From: an uncultured Lachnospiraceae bacterium
GTDB taxonomy: Bacteria; Bacillota; Clostridia; Lachnospirales; Lachnospiraceae
DNA: 64,000 nucleotides
Direction: 5' to 3'
Assembly (NCBI GenBank): GCA_947588995.1
Contig: CANPZI010000007.1
Span: 1-64,000 of the forward strand
The notes below the pieces were generated by a model, which did not search any database, was not told the DNA's origin, and worked only from the letters and a program-made list of their open reading frames with translations. Position 1 is the first letter of the stretch, and each line of letters begins with the position of its first letter. Of this stretch, positions 8,281 to 17,667 are shown piece after piece. The position numbers and the translations under genes were made by a program.

Positions 8281-9777
8281 TCATTCTGCCAGCTTATCTT
8301 TACATTTAACCCTGTAGATTCTCTCCAGAGACTCGTCGATTCTCTCTTCGGAGATCGTCCCGTCCTCGACGGCTGCCAGCACGCCCTCATACGCCGCCTG
8401 AAAATCTTCCGGCATGAGAAGCATGTCCACCCCCGCGAGGATCGCCTGCACCGCCGCCTCCTCCGAGGAATAGTACGCCGTGATCGCGCCCATGTCGAGC
8501 GCATCCGTGATGATGATGCCCTCGAATCCGAGTTCATTTCTCAGGACATCCGTCACGATCGTCCTGGACAGGCTGCAGGGCACAGCCGATTCGTCCACGC
8601 TGCCGGCCGTGGCATGGCTGACCATCACAAAATCAGCTCCCGCCGCTATCCCTGCCTGGAAAGGGACAAAATCGGAACTGCGCATCTCGTCGAGTGTCTT
8701 CTCAATCTCCTCCCTGCCGTCATGCGTGTCACCCTCCACACTGCCGAGCCCCGGAAAGTGCTTCAGGCAGGAGCTTATGCCCGTTCCCTCTATACCGTCT
8801 ACCAGGTTGGAAACCATATCGCCCACCATAGCGGCATCCGAACCGAAAACCCTGTCGCCCAGCGCGCTCTCCCCGGCCGCCGCCACATCGGCAACCGGCG
8901 CAAAATCCAGATTGAAACCCATATCTTTCAGATAGGTGCCGATCGTCAGTCCGGCCTCGTACGCCTGAGACGTGTCGCCGCTCTCACCGATATCGGCCAT
9001 ATCGCCTACCTGAATCACATCGATCCCGCTGGAAGCCACTCTGCTGACCGAGCCGCCCTCCTCGTCCACACCTAAGAAGATGGGATATCTGCTCATGCTC
9101 GCCGTGCCGGAGAGCAGGGCTTTCAGCTGCTCTTCATCCTCAATATTCTTCGCGAAATAAATGAGACCGCCCACCGCGCAGCCGTTTAATGCTTCCTGTG
9201 TGGCATCCCCCGCCTGCGTCACGGTCGAAAAACCGGTCAGCGCCTCCGGTGTCACGATAAACATGCCTGCGATTTTATCTTCCAGCGGCATCTCGGACAA
9301 AATGGAATCCACCAGTTCACTCATGTAGTCCTCTTCCGTCTCTTCCACCGTCTCCGGCGCATCGATCACCACATCACGCGCAGCCTCCGCCTCCTGTTCG
9401 GCCTCAAGCTGCTCCTGACGTTCTTTCTCCTCAGCCGCCTGTCTTTTCTCCCTGAGCCTGCCGGCTATACCGACACCGATAAACACGCCGCCCGCAATGA
9501 GCGCCGCCAGGATCACAAGCACGACGGAATAGGCGATGATCTGATTGCGTATCCTCCTGCGCCGGCGGTACGCACGGCGGTCGTCCTCGTCCTCTTCTTC
9601 CTCGTCGTCCTCGTCCTCTTCTTCCTCGTCGTCCTCGTCAGCATCCTCATCATCTTCGGAATCTTCTTCCTCGTCGGCTGCTTCCTCTTCTTCCTCGTCG
9701 TCCGCCTCGTCCTCCGACATTTCCTCTTCGTCAAATTCCTCGTCAGAATATCCCTTCCTGCGGAATAATTTTCCCAT
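8281..9777 (-). CDS. Membrane-anchored GH3 beta-N-acetylhexosaminidase-like enzyme with poly-acidic N-terminus
   Basis: 498 residues from ATG at 9777, chosen because GAGG lies 6 nt upstream. Residues ~12-66 are almost all Asp and Glu, followed by a short Arg-rich patch (~67-75) and one membrane helix (~80-104), so the acidic tail is cytoplasmic and the enzyme faces out. Residues ~160-498 are a glycoside hydrolase family 3 domain of NagZ type. It has the KHFPGLG motif (K339), the GDTHDG loop whose His352 is the usual acid/base in NagZ, and ITDALDMGAI with the nucleophile Asp425. The likely role is removal of N-acetylglucosamine from peptidoglycan or other glycans at the cell surface. The acidic tail is not a known part of the family. 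Confidence 0.85.
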   Translation of the reverse strand: MGKLFRRKGYSDEEFDEEEMSEDEADDEEEEEAADEEEDSEDDEDADEDDEEEEDEDDEEEEDEDDRRAYRRRRRIRNQIIAYSVVLVILAALIAGGVFIGVGIAGRLREKRQAAEEKERQEQLEAEQEAEAARDVVIDAPETVEETEEDYMSELVDSILSEMPLEDKIAGMFIVTPEALTGFSTVTQAGDATQEALNGCAVGGLIYFAKNIEDEEQLKALLSGTASMSRYPIFLGVDEEGGSVSRVASSGIDVIQVGDMADIGESGDTSQAYEAGLTIGTYLKDMGFNLDFAPVADVAAAGESALGDRVFGSDAAMVGDMVSNLVDGIEGTGISSCLKHFPGLGSVEGDTHDGREEIEKTLDEMRSSDFVPFQAGIAAGADFVMVSHATAGSVDESAVPCSLSRTIVTDVLRNELGFEGIIITDALDMGAITAYYSSEEAAVQAILAGVDMLLMPEDFQAAYEGVLAAVEDGTISEERIDESLERIYRVKCKDKLAE

Positions 9778-10004
9778 ACCGTACCTCATCCTTCGTGATG
9801 CCACATCTCCGGCAGCGGTGATACAGATACGCCGCGCCGCATTCATTTGCCGGTCACATACAAGATATAGTACATGACAAGTATACTATAACCTATTTAT
9901 AGAAAATATGCCACATCTTTTTCATGATTTCCAAATTATTCTCAAAATACAAAACGGCACAGGCGCCTGTTGTGAAGTGAGCCGCTATTTTCTGACTTTT
10001 GCAC

Positions 10005-10307
10005 AAAGCGAAGCGGGTACCGATTCTTCCGAATCCATACCCGCTTCTAAACCTCACTATCCAATGGTCCATACCTCCGTTTTCTCTTCCGTACTCTTTC
10101 CACTTCTTCTTTCGTATTCGTATACTGTGTAACGTGCGTTCTCTTCTCTTCCGTGTACCGTTACTTTCTCTTGTGGACTCGACTACGTTTCCGTTTGCTT
10201 TGTCATTGGTTCCCTATTCATTTGTACTTTAACGGCTAAGTGTTCGTTGGACCGTACCTCCTTTTCTTCAGGATATCTATGTGAATTTGTTTCTCTTGTT
10301 TGTTTAT
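10005..10307 (-). ncRNA. Candidate non-coding RNA (purine-rich, ~300 nt), family unknown
   Basis: This AT-rich stretch lies between the GH3 and hydrogenase-type genes. On the minus strand it follows a promoter with consensus hexamers (10314-10341) and ends near a 10-bp hairpin at 10010-10047. The would-be transcript is strongly purine-rich, with many ACGGA/ACGGT motifs. It contains a perfect anti-16S match (AAAGGAGGT, 10256-10264) with no start codon at normal spacing, and a second GGAGGT at 10072-10077. GGTCC and GGACC near its two ends could pair. The purine bias leaves frames open by chance, but none has a convincing start and ribosome binding site. tmRNA, RNase P and 6S RNA were considered and not matched. 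Confidence 0.4.
10010..10047 (-). terminator. Hairpin at the end of the candidate RNA
   Basis: GAAGCGGGTA pairs with TACCCGCTTC (10 bp). Inside it a GATTC/GAATC stem carries a 4-nt loop that reads GGAA on the minus strand (TTCC on plus). The following tract on the minus strand is only GCTTTG, so termination strength is doubtful. Confidence 0.4.
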
Positions 10308-10313
10308 GTCTTT

Positions 10314-10341
10314 ATTATATCACCCGCTTTTGATTTGTCAA
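10314..10341 (-). promoter_or_regulatory. Consensus sigma-A promoter
   Basis: TTGACA (10336-10341), a 16-nt spacer and TATAAT (10314-10319). Both hexamers match the consensus exactly. Upstream A/T tracts act like an UP element. It reads left into the candidate RNA; no protein gene start is close enough to be its obvious target (GH3 starts 530 nt away). Confidence 0.8.
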
Positions 10342-10430
10342 CACATTTTTGCAATTTTTTTCAAATTTTTTCAATTTATTTTTTAATGCTCTGTATTTTG
10401 CTTATTTTTTGGTTTTTTCTCCCATAATTG
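10342..10430. other. A/T-tract region, probable UP element
   Basis: About 90 bp of phased A- and T-runs in an otherwise GC-rich genome, directly upstream of the consensus promoter at 10314-10341. No gene seen. Between this and the terminator-like hairpin at 10515 nothing else is recognised. Confidence 0.5.
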
Positions 10431-10514
10431 ACAGACATTTCATCTGTCTGCGGCTTTCGCCTGATTGTCCGCAAAGAGTTCTTTTGCCGCGGCAGGCGGC
10501 AGCGCCAAACAGAT

Positions 10515-10560
10515 AAGGGAGCCGTCCCCGCAAGGACAACTCCCTTTTCTTTTATCTCTT
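10515..10560. terminator. Terminator-like hairpin downstream of the hydrogenase-type gene
   Basis: AAGGGAG (10515-10521) pairs with CTCCCTT (10540-10546), with an inner GTCC/GGAC stem. A T-rich tract follows on the plus strand (10545-10560); on the minus strand the tract is only TTATCTG. It may end the hydrogenase-type transcript weakly, or block plus-strand transcription. Confidence 0.5.
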
Positions 10561-10599
10561 TTATCCTTTGCCGCCTGCGTATGATGCGCCGTATCCGGC

Positions 10600-12552
10600 T
10601 TATGCCTGCAGGGCGGCGAGCTTGTCTTTCAGATTGGAAGAGACGTTGCTCACCATATCCGCGGAAGCCGCAATCTCCTCTGTGGAGGCCGCCAGGTTGG
10701 TGACGCGCAGGTTGACGCTGTCGATGATCTCGATCAGCTTCTCCGCATTATCAAGCAGCGCGCTGATCGCGCTCTGGATCTGCTCCTTGTTGGAATCACT
10801 GTCGCTCGCCGTATCCTTGGACAGATCCGCCAGCTTCTTGATATTCTCCGCGATGATCGCGAAGCCTCGGCCGGACTCTCCCGCTCTCGCCGCCTCAATG
10901 CTCGCATTTAAGGCTAACAGGTTCGTCTCCTCCGCCACATTTGTGATCTCGCTGTTGTTCTCCTCCAGCTTGACGAGGAGAGCCTGAATCCCGTTCAGCG
11001 CCTCTTTCAGCTCGTCGCAGAACGTAACCACATCGGCCATGGACTGCGAGATGCCGGTGCTCTCCTGACCGTTATTGTTGTTGCCCTCGGCCATCTCGGT
11101 GATGGAGGTGTCCAGATTGGCAAAGTCGTCGTTCACCTCGGCAACCAGCCTGGAGATCATGTCGTTCTTCTCCTGGATCTCGGCGTTCTTCGTCTCCATC
11201 TCCTCCGCCATCTGCTTCGCCAGCTCGTTCTCTTTCTCCACTTCACCCTTTACATACTGGATGCAGTTCTCCTTGTAATTGCAGTCGTTGTAGATCGCGG
11301 CAGCCATATCGTTACAGGTAGCATAACCGCAGGCGGAACAGTTGATCTTGCGCTTCGCCTCCGTCGTCTTGTCCATCTCGTCGAAAATCGCGTCCAGCGT
11401 GGAGGCATTCGGCTTCTGCACCGTCAGGCCGGCCGATTTGTCGGTATAGTGGCGGATAAAGTCGTTGAGGTCCAGCTCCTTGAACTGCCTGTTAAACCGG
11501 TCAAGCCTCTGTTTGGGGGTCAGGTTCCTGCTCCAGGCGTTCGTCCTGCCGTTTCTCTTGCTGGCCTCCTTGATGCGCTGCAGCTCATAGAGCGTGTCGT
11601 CCGTCTTCGTCTTGGACTCTTCCACGCCTGTGCCGTAGATACAGCCTTTCGCGCAGTTCAGGGCATCCACCATGAACGGCAGTTCTTTCTTGCCGAGCAC
11701 TCTCGTCTTATAGTCCTCCAGGAACTCATAGGCATGCTTTTCGCCCTCGATCTGCCGGATGAAGATATCCTCGCCGCAGAACCAGTATACGTTCTCTTTC
11801 AGGCCGCCGGGCATAGGATAGATGGAACCGAGACCGTACTCAATCTCATCTTTCACCTCCGGGCCGGAGATGCCGTTCTTCCGTACATATTCCATCAGGT
11901 GATCGAACGTGACGTTGTAGGAGACATAGCCGCCGCAGTTCGGATCGTCTATCTCGTTCTTCTTCGCGATGCACGGGCTGATGAAAGCCAGCTTATCAGG
12001 TACTTTCATGTATTTCTTCACATAGATCGCGCCGCACATCATCGGGGAGTGCACCGGAACCAGACTCGGAATCAGCTCGGGAATATATTTCTCAATATAG
12101 CCGACGATTGCCGGGCAGGGCTGCGAGATGCCGCCCGTAAAATTGTGCTTGGTGATATAGTTGATATATCCCCATGTCGTGATATCCGCGCCGAAGCTGA
12201 TGCTGATGATTCGGTTGACGCCCAGCTTCTTCAGGCCGCCCAGCACGCTCCCGTACTCCCTCGGATAGTTCGCGAGGAAAGCCGGCGCGAGCAGCAGCGA
12301 TATCTTCTCGCCTTTCTTCAGATCTTCAAAGAAACGCTCCGTGTCGTCCTGAAAGCTCCTCGCCTCATGGGCGCACGCGTCGAAGCAGGCGCCGCAGGCG
12401 ACGCACTTGCTGCCGTCCACCACAATCCTGTTCTCGCCGTTCTCAATAACCGCATGATTGGCGGTCAGTACAGGACACACCGAAATGCACTTGTTGCAGC
12501 CTACACAGTTGTCATTGGTGTAGACCAATGAATCCACTTTCTGATTAGCCAT
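10600..12552 (-). CDS. [FeFe]-hydrogenase H-cluster domain fused to a chemoreceptor signalling domain
   Basis: 650 residues with no membrane helix. Domain order: a ferredoxin-like 2x[4Fe-4S] domain (C16, C19, C22, C26 and C50, C53, C56, C60); an H-cluster domain (~80-310) with reduced L1-L3 motifs QPCPA (C146), SPCIAKK (C194) and NCAKGC (C300, C304); an [4Fe-4S] domain (C405, C408, C413, C430); a coiled coil (~433-470); and a methyl-accepting chemotaxis signalling hairpin (~480-650) with [16 protein letters not shown] at its tip. The Cys that relays protons in catalytic hydrogenases (first Cys of TSCCP) is Pro here, as in sensory group C/D-type proteins. A redox or H2 sensor talking to CheW/CheA is the likely role; catalysis is doubtful. 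Its promoter is at 12654-12682. Confidence 0.88.
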   Translation of the reverse strand: MANQKVDSLVYTNDNCVGCNKCISVCPVLTANHAVIENGENRIVVDGSKCVACGACFDACAHEARSFQDDTERFFEDLKKGEKISLLLAPAFLANYPREYGSVLGGLKKLGVNRIISISFGADITTWGYINYITKHNFTGGISQPCPAIVGYIEKYIPELIPSLVPVHSPMMCGAIYVKKYMKVPDKLAFISPCIAKKNEIDDPNCGGYVSYNVTFDHLMEYVRKNGISGPEVKDEIEYGLGSIYPMPGGLKENVYWFCGEDIFIRQIEGEKHAYEFLEDYKTRVLGKKELPFMVDALNCAKGCIYGTGVEESKTKTDDTLYELQRIKEASKRNGRTNAWSRNLTPKQRLDRFNRQFKELDLNDFIRHYTDKSAGLTVQKPNASTLDAIFDEMDKTTEAKRKINCSACGYATCNDMAAAIYNDCNYKENCIQYVKGEVEKENELAKQMAEEMETKNAEIQEKNDMISRLVAEVNDDFANLDTSITEMAEGNNNNGQESTGISQSMADVVTFCDELKEALNGIQALLVKLEENNSEITNVAEETNLLALNASIEAARAGESGRGFAIIAENIKKLADLSKDTASDSDSNKEQIQSAISALLDNAEKLIEIIDSVNLRVTNLAASTEEIAASADMVSNVSSNLKDKLAALQA

Positions 12553-12653
12553 ATGTACCTCCCGTAGATATAGATGCCATTATTTCCTTTATGCCGTGGG
12601 CAGATCCGCATTTCCCATATATCGCGCCGCGGCGCAAAACCCTTATCTATTAC

Positions 12654-12682
12654 ATTATACAAAAAAATGACACATATGGCAA
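12654..12682 (-). promoter_or_regulatory. Sigma-A promoter of the H-cluster/chemoreceptor gene
   Basis: TTGCCA (12677-12682), a 17-nt spacer and TATAAT (12654-12659), giving a leader of about 95 nt. Two TGACACAT direct repeats, at about 12668 and 12713, flank the -35 side; their meaning is unknown. Confidence 0.7.
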
Positions 12683-12754
12683 TTATTTTGTGAAAAAATT
12701 ATGCTTTTGACACATTTTGCCGCCGCTTCGTGTCACACCGCCGGACTGTAACCG

Positions 12755-14074
12755 TCAGAGCTGAATCCGCACAAAAATATCGTAAATCGCCTTGATCGCG
12801 CTCTCGAAATCGGAATTTGCCACACCGATAATGATATTTAACTCACTGGAGCCCTGATCGATCATCTTGACATTGACGTTGGCGTGCGCCAGCGCGGAGA
12901 ATATCCTGCCCGCCGTGCCCCGGGTCGATTTCATGCCGCGGCCCACGACGGCAATCAGCGCCAGATCGCCCTCAATCTCAATATGATCCGGTTCCGCCAG
13001 CCTGTGGATCGCCGATACGACCTGCTGCTCCTTGTGCATGAACTCGTCCTGATGCACGAAGACCGTCATCGTATCGATGCCCGAAGGAACATGCTCGAAA
13101 GAGATGCCGTTCTCCTCAAAAGCCTGCAGCACCTTGCGGCCGAAACCTATCTCGGCATTCATCATATCCTTGTCGATATTGACGGAGCAGAACCCTTTCT
13201 TGCCGGCGATGCCCGTGATGACATACTTCGGTTTCTGGCAGGTACTCTCCACGATCCAGGTGCCGTTGTCCTCCGGCGCATTGGTGTTGCGGATATTGAT
13301 CGGGATGCCCTCTCTCCTGACGGGGAAAATCGCGTCCTCGTGAAGCACCGTGGCGCCCATATAGGACAACTCCCGCAGTTCCTTGTAGGTAATCGTTTCA
13401 ATTCCCTCCGGCTTGTAGATGATGCGGGGATCCGCGATCAGGAAACCGGACACGTCCGTCCAGTTCTCATACACGTTCGCCTTGATCGCCCTCGCCACAA
13501 TGGAGCCGGTGATATCGGAACCGCCCCTGGAAAAAGTCTTGACTCTTCCGTCCGCATATGCGCCGTAAAAGCCGGGCACTACCGCCGATTCCATGTCCTG
13601 CAGTCTCTCCCTGAGCCTGCGGTTCGTCGTCTCGGCGTCAAACTCTCCGGCCTCGTCAAACAGGACCACCTCCGCGGCGTCCACGAATGTATAACCGAGA
13701 TACGCCGCCATGACGATACCGTTCAGGTACTCGCCTCTGGACGCGGCATAGTCGCTTCCCGCTTTCGCCTTGAAATTTTTCTCGATTACCTTGAATTCAT
13801 CGTCCAGGGAAAGCTGCAGCTGCAGGCCGTCGATAATCTCCTGATACCGCTCCCTGATCGCTTTCAGTTCAGCTTTGAAATCCTTGCCGTCCTCGGCCAG
13901 CGCATAACACGCATAGAGCATATCCGTCACTTTCGTGTCGTCGGGACCGCGCTTGCCCGGCGCGGAGGGTACCACAAACTTCCGCTCCTTATCCGCGCGG
14001 ATAATCTCTCCCACTTTTTTGAACTGCTCGGCGCTCGCCAGAGAACTGCCGCCGAATTTCACCACTTTTTTCAT
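12755..14074 (-). CDS. lysC: Aspartate kinase
   Basis: 439 residues. The N-terminal amino-acid kinase domain begins MKKVVKFGGSSLA, the aspartokinase signature. It has the substrate region SRGGSDITGS and two ACT domains at the C-terminus (about 300-439) for feedback control. It phosphorylates aspartate as the first step to Lys, Thr and Met. A GAGGAGAAGTT ribosome binding site precedes the ATG. It follows hom after 45 nt in the same direction, and glyA lies before hom, so the three form an operon. Confidence 0.95.
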   Translation of the reverse strand: MKKVVKFGGSSLASAEQFKKVGEIIRADKERKFVVPSAPGKRGPDDTKVTDMLYACYALAEDGKDFKAELKAIRERYQEIIDGLQLQLSLDDEFKVIEKNFKAKAGSDYAASRGEYLNGIVMAAYLGYTFVDAAEVVLFDEAGEFDAETTNRRLRERLQDMESAVVPGFYGAYADGRVKTFSRGGSDITGSIVARAIKANVYENWTDVSGFLIADPRIIYKPEGIETITYKELRELSYMGATVLHEDAIFPVRREGIPINIRNTNAPEDNGTWIVESTCQKPKYVITGIAGKKGFCSVNIDKDMMNAEIGFGRKVLQAFEENGISFEHVPSGIDTMTVFVHQDEFMHKEQQVVSAIHRLAEPDHIEIEGDLALIAVVGRGMKSTRGTAGRIFSALAHANVNVKMIDQGSSELNIIIGVANSDFESAIKAIYDIFVRIQL

Positions 14075-14119
14075 AACTTCTCCTCATCGTTCCTGATTCC
14101 GTATTCTGTCTCTTCCGCG

Positions 14120-15334
14120 TCACGCCTGCGCGCTCAGGATCCTGATCCTGTTGATGCAGCCGCCGATCTGCGCTATCTTCCCGTTGAAATCTCTCTCGGT
14201 CATCACCTGTGTCATGAAAGCAAACTCCTCCGCTATACCGACATTGATCTCTGCCAGAGCGCCGAACGCCTCCACGGCCGCCTCCCGCCTGCCACTGTCC
14301 ACCCGGACAAAGAATCTGCCCTGATCTTCCTCGATGCCCGCCACTTTCACATCCTCGTTCTCCCAGAAACACATGACGGTCTTGCCCAGATGTCTGGCAC
14401 AGTCCACCACATCGGAGACCACCGCGCTCGCCGTCGGCAGTTTGCCGGCGCCGCGGCCATAGTACATCGTATCGCCCAGCATATTGCCGTGTACATAGAC
14501 GGCATTGAAGACATCGCTCACACTGTAGAGCGGATGTTCCCTGGAAATCAGGAAAGGCGCTACCATAGCGAAGAACCCCTGCTCCGTGTCCCGGCTCATG
14601 GCAAGCAGCTTGATGGACTTGTTCATCTGCTTCGCATAGCGGAAATCCTCGGGTGAGATCTTCGTGATCCCCTCCGTGTAAATTTCTTCATATTTCACAT
14701 TCTTGCCGCACATCAGCGAGGAGAGAATGGCGATCTTGCGGCAGGCGTCGTAGCCCTCCACATCCGCCTCCGGATTTCGCTCGGCATACCCTTTCTCCTG
14801 CGCCTCTTTCAGCACGTCCGCAAAAGCCGCGCCCTCCTTATCCATCTTGGTCAGGATATAGTTGGTCGTGCCGTTTAAGATGCCTGTGATCGTGTCAATC
14901 TTCTCCGCCGTCAGGGAGTAATTCAACGGGCGGATGATCGGAATGCCGCCTCCCACGCTGGCTTCAAACAGATAATTGCAGTGATGCTCCCTGGCCGTGC
15001 GGATCAGCTCCGGTCCATGGCTCGCTACCAGCTCCTTGTTGGAAGTGCACACGCTCTTGCCCGCCAGCAGGGCCCGCCTGGAGAAATCATAGGCGGGCTT
15101 GATACCTCCCATCGTCTCGCAGATCACGTCCACCTCAGGGTCGTTCAGAATGATCTCATAATCGTGAACTACTTTATTCTCATAGGGATCGCCGGGAAAA
15201 TCGCGCAGATCCAGAATATATTTGATGTTCAGCTCGGCGCCGGCGCGCTTGTTAATCGCCTCTTTGTTCGTCTCTATCACCTCGACGACACCGCTTCCCA
15301 CCGTGCCGTATCCCAACACCGCTACATTTACCAT
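14120..15334 (-). CDS. hom: Homoserine dehydrogenase
   Basis: 404 residues. It starts with the NAD(P)-binding motif VAVLGYGTVGSGVV. The catalytic domain includes GGIPIIRPL and the segment GILNGTTNYIL found in homoserine dehydrogenases, and an ACT-type regulatory domain ends the protein (~330-404). It reduces aspartate semialdehyde to homoserine. ATG at 15334 is preferred over the upstream in-frame start at 15358 because homology begins there and AGGAG lies about 10 nt before it. lysC is just downstream, and thrH, a homoserine-phosphorylating enzyme, is 9 kb away. Confidence 0.95.
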   Translation of the reverse strand: MVNVAVLGYGTVGSGVVEVIETNKEAINKRAGAELNIKYILDLRDFPGDPYENKVVHDYEIILNDPEVDVICETMGGIKPAYDFSRRALLAGKSVCTSNKELVASHGPELIRTAREHHCNYLFEASVGGGIPIIRPLNYSLTAEKIDTITGILNGTTNYILTKMDKEGAAFADVLKEAQEKGYAERNPEADVEGYDACRKIAILSSLMCGKNVKYEEIYTEGITKISPEDFRYAKQMNKSIKLLAMSRDTEQGFFAMVAPFLISREHPLYSVSDVFNAVYVHGNMLGDTMYYGRGAGKLPTASAVVSDVVDCARHLGKTVMCFWENEDVKVAGIEEDQGRFFVRVDSGRREAAVEAFGALAEINVGIAEEFAFMTQVMTERDFNGKIAQIGGCINRIRILSAQA

Positions 15335-15354
15335 AACCGATACTGCTCCTCTCC

Positions 15355-16593
15355 TCAAATCAACGGATACTTATCCGTCAGCGTCTTCACGATAGCGCGC
15401 GCTTTCTCAATGCCGCTCTCGCCCTCTTTGATCACAACGCAGATCGCCTCCGCAACCTGATCCATATCCTCCGTGTTCAGCCCTCTCGACGTCGCCGCCG
15501 GCGTGCCGAGCCGGATGCCGCTGGTGACAAACGGGGACTTCGGATCATTGGGGATCGTATTCTTGTTGGCCGTGATATGAGCCTCATCCAGAAGCTTCTC
15601 CACCGCCTTGCCGGTCAGGTCGTAGGGGGTGAGGTCCACCAGCATCAGATGATTGTCCGTGCCGCCGGAGACAATCTTCACATCCCTGTTCTGCAGTCCC
15701 TTGCAGAGCGCCTGGGCATTGTCCGCCACATTCTGCATGTACTGCTTAAAGGACGGCTCCAGCGCCTCCTTGAAGCAGACCGCTTTCGCCGCGATCACAT
15801 GCATGAGTGGACCTCCCTGGATGCCGGGGAAAATCGCCTTGTTAAAATTATACTTGTCCGCCACTTCCTGAGAGGACATAATCATGCCGCCTCTGGGTCC
15901 TCTGAGCGTCTTGTGGGTCGTGGTCGTCGTCACATGCGCGTAGGGGATCGGGCTCGGATGCAGTCCCGCCGCCACAAGTCCCGCGATGTGCGCGATATCC
16001 ACCATCAGCACGGCGCCTACTTCGTCCGCGATCTCTCTGAACTTCTTAAAATCTATCGTTCTGGCGTAAGCCGAAGCGCCCGCCACGATCATCTTCGGCC
16101 TGCACTCCAGCGCAATCTTTCTCACATTGTCATAATCAAGGAATCCGTCGTCATTGACACCGTAAGGCACACAGTGGAAATATTTTCCGGACATATTGAC
16201 CGGTGAACCGTGGGAGAGATGTCCGCCATGATCCAGATTCATCCCCATGAAAGTGTCGCCCGGCTCCATCACCGCAAAGAATACCGCCATATTGGCCTGC
16301 GCGCCGGAGTGCGGCTGCACATTGACATACTCGCAGCCGAACAGCTTTTTGGCCCGCTCTCTGGCCAGATCCTCCACCACGTCCACACACTCGCAGCCGC
16401 CGTAGTAACGCTTGCCCGGATAGCCCTCCGCATATTTATTGGTGAGCGGGCTTCCCATCGCCGCCATAACAGCCTTGCTCACCCAGTTCTCCGACGCGAT
16501 CAGTTCGATATGGGAGTTCTGTCTCTGCTGCTCGTCCACGATTGCCTGCGCAATCTCAGGGTCTACCGCTTTTACTTCGTCCAATGAATACAT
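15355..16593 (-). CDS. glyA: Serine hydroxymethyltransferase
   Basis: 412 residues, normal length. A PLP-dependent enzyme interconverting serine and glycine with tetrahydrofolate. Visible motifs are [10 protein letters not shown] near the N-terminus, the HSGAQAN segment, DIAHIAGLV, and the PLP lysine in [14 protein letters not shown]. It is the first gene of glyA-hom-lysC, 20 nt before the hom start and overlapping hom's longer possible N-terminus. A possible promoter is at 16642-16671. Confidence 0.97.
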   Translation of the reverse strand: MYSLDEVKAVDPEIAQAIVDEQQRQNSHIELIASENWVSKAVMAAMGSPLTNKYAEGYPGKRYYGGCECVDVVEDLARERAKKLFGCEYVNVQPHSGAQANMAVFFAVMEPGDTFMGMNLDHGGHLSHGSPVNMSGKYFHCVPYGVNDDGFLDYDNVRKIALECRPKMIVAGASAYARTIDFKKFREIADEVGAVLMVDIAHIAGLVAAGLHPSPIPYAHVTTTTTHKTLRGPRGGMIMSSQEVADKYNFNKAIFPGIQGGPLMHVIAAKAVCFKEALEPSFKQYMQNVADNAQALCKGLQNRDVKIVSGGTDNHLMLVDLTPYDLTGKAVEKLLDEAHITANKNTIPNDPKSPFVTSGIRLGTPAATSRGLNTEDMDQVAEAICVVIKEGESGIEKARAIVKTLTDKYPLI

Positions 16594-16641
16594 TCCTCGT
16601 TACCGCCTTTCTGAAACCTTTCCAAAAATAAAATCTTAATT

Positions 16642-16671
16642 AGTATAACACATGGGAGGTTTACGGCGCAA
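16642..16671 (-). promoter_or_regulatory. Possible sigma-A promoter of glyA-hom-lysC
   Basis: TATACT (16642-16647) with an 18-nt spacer to TTGCGC (16666-16671). The -35 match is weak. Confidence 0.4.
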
Positions 16672-16786
16672 CATCATGTTGAAAAGAACGCGCTTTTCGG
16701 CGGAGACGGACAGTTTTCACTCAGCTTTACCGGCAATATGGATACTTTTTCTCCAAAAATTAAGAAATATTTATGGAAATCTTATT

Positions 16787-16814
16787 TTGACTTTTTATTA
16801 CAATCTGCTATGAT
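16787..16814 (+). promoter_or_regulatory. Sigma-A promoter of the PAP2 gene
   Basis: TTGACT (16787-16792), a 16-nt spacer and TATGAT (16809-16814), about 48 nt before the start codon. Confidence 0.7.
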
Positions 16815-16862
16815 TGCAGTTATAAATAAAAGAAGAGTTTCTCATGAAAAGGAGACGGTACT

Positions 16863-17615
16863 ATGAACGTTTTCCACCGCGGACAGTATGGAAACGCAGC
16901 GCAAAGACAGGCTGGCATGCCTGATACAGACAATCCGTTATTTCGTTTTATCCACAGGTACTGGCATGGGATTCCGCTCATCATCTATGGAATCATATAT
17001 CTCTCCTGGTTTGCTCATCTGGAAAACACCGTGGTAAGCCGCTATCGTGTCATCCATGTGGCGCTGGACGACTGCATCCCGTTCTGCGAGCTGTTCGTCG
17101 TTCCCTACCTGCTCTGGTTTGCCTATGTTGCGATGACGGTCATCTACTTTTTCCTGCGCGACAGAGACGATTATTTCAGGATTTTCATCTTCCTGTGCAC
17201 CGGCATGACCATATTTCTTCTGGTGTCCACACTGTGGCCCAACGGCCATCATTTAAGGCCGTATACCATGCCGCGGGATAATATCTTCACCCGGATGGTA
17301 GCCGCCCTGTACAGAACGGACACACCCACCAACCTGTGGCCCAGCATCCACGTGTACAATTCACTCGGCTGCCACATCGCCGTTATGAAAAGCCAGACAC
17401 TGAAAAAGCACAGGGCGGTCCGCATCGGCTCGCTGATCCTGTGCGTTTCGATAATTATGTCAACCATGTTCATCAAACAGCACTCGGTCTACGACGTGCT
17501 CACGGCTTTCATCATGGCGGGCATCATGTACGGCATTGTCTATCACTTTGAAGCGCTGTCCGGCTTCTGCCACAGCCTCTTTGGCCGCCGCAGACACAAG
17601 CCCGAAATCAGCTGA
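16863..17615 (+). CDS. PAP2-superfamily membrane phosphatase
   Basis: 250 residues with six predicted membrane helices. It carries the two C-terminal PAP2 motifs: PSIH (160-163, with catalytic H163) and KQHSVYDV (H207, D211). It resembles the PAP2_3 group, which includes lipid-phosphate phosphatases and phospho-headgroup transferases. The likely substrate is a membrane lipid phosphate or undecaprenyl pyrophosphate. The start has AAGGAG about 8 nt upstream and its own promoter. It is the only complete plus-strand gene in the window and converges on the GT2 gene. Confidence 0.85.
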   Translation: MNVFHRGQYGNAAQRQAGMPDTDNPLFRFIHRYWHGIPLIIYGIIYLSWFAHLENTVVSRYRVIHVALDDCIPFCELFVVPYLLWFAYVAMTVIYFFLRDRDDYFRIFIFLCTGMTIFLLVSTLWPNGHHLRPYTMPRDNIFTRMVAALYRTDTPTNLWPSIHVYNSLGCHIAVMKSQTLKKHRAVRIGSLILCVSIIMSTMFIKQHSVYDVLTAFIMAGIMYGIVYHFEALSGFCHSLFGRRRHKPEIS

Positions 17616-17621
17616 TGATTG

Positions 17622-17667
17622 ATCTGCCGGTGTCTAGTTGAACTTAAAGAAGCGCCGGCAGATTTTG
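17622..17667 (+). terminator. Terminator-like hairpin between convergent genes
   Basis: ATCTGCCGG (17622-17630) pairs with CCGGCAGAT (17655-17663) and is followed by TTTTG on the plus strand. The loop holds the last codons and stop of the GT2 gene. Confidence 0.5.

Noticed and set aside
9545..9877. Plus-strand poly-serine reading frame
   Set aside because: It is the antisense of the Asp/Glu tract of the GH3 gene.
9897..10309. Small proteins on the minus strand in the same stretch
   Set aside because: Several frames are open at once because T is scarce. None has a start codon with a ribosome binding site at normal spacing, and one attractive frame contains an internal TAG.
10005..10341. tmRNA, RNase P or 6S RNA
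   Set aside because: No tag frame, no conserved RNase P core and no closed rod structure could be found.
10600..12552. A membrane chemoreceptor or energy-conserving hydrogenase
   Set aside because: No membrane segment, and the H-cluster motifs lack the proton-relay Cys.
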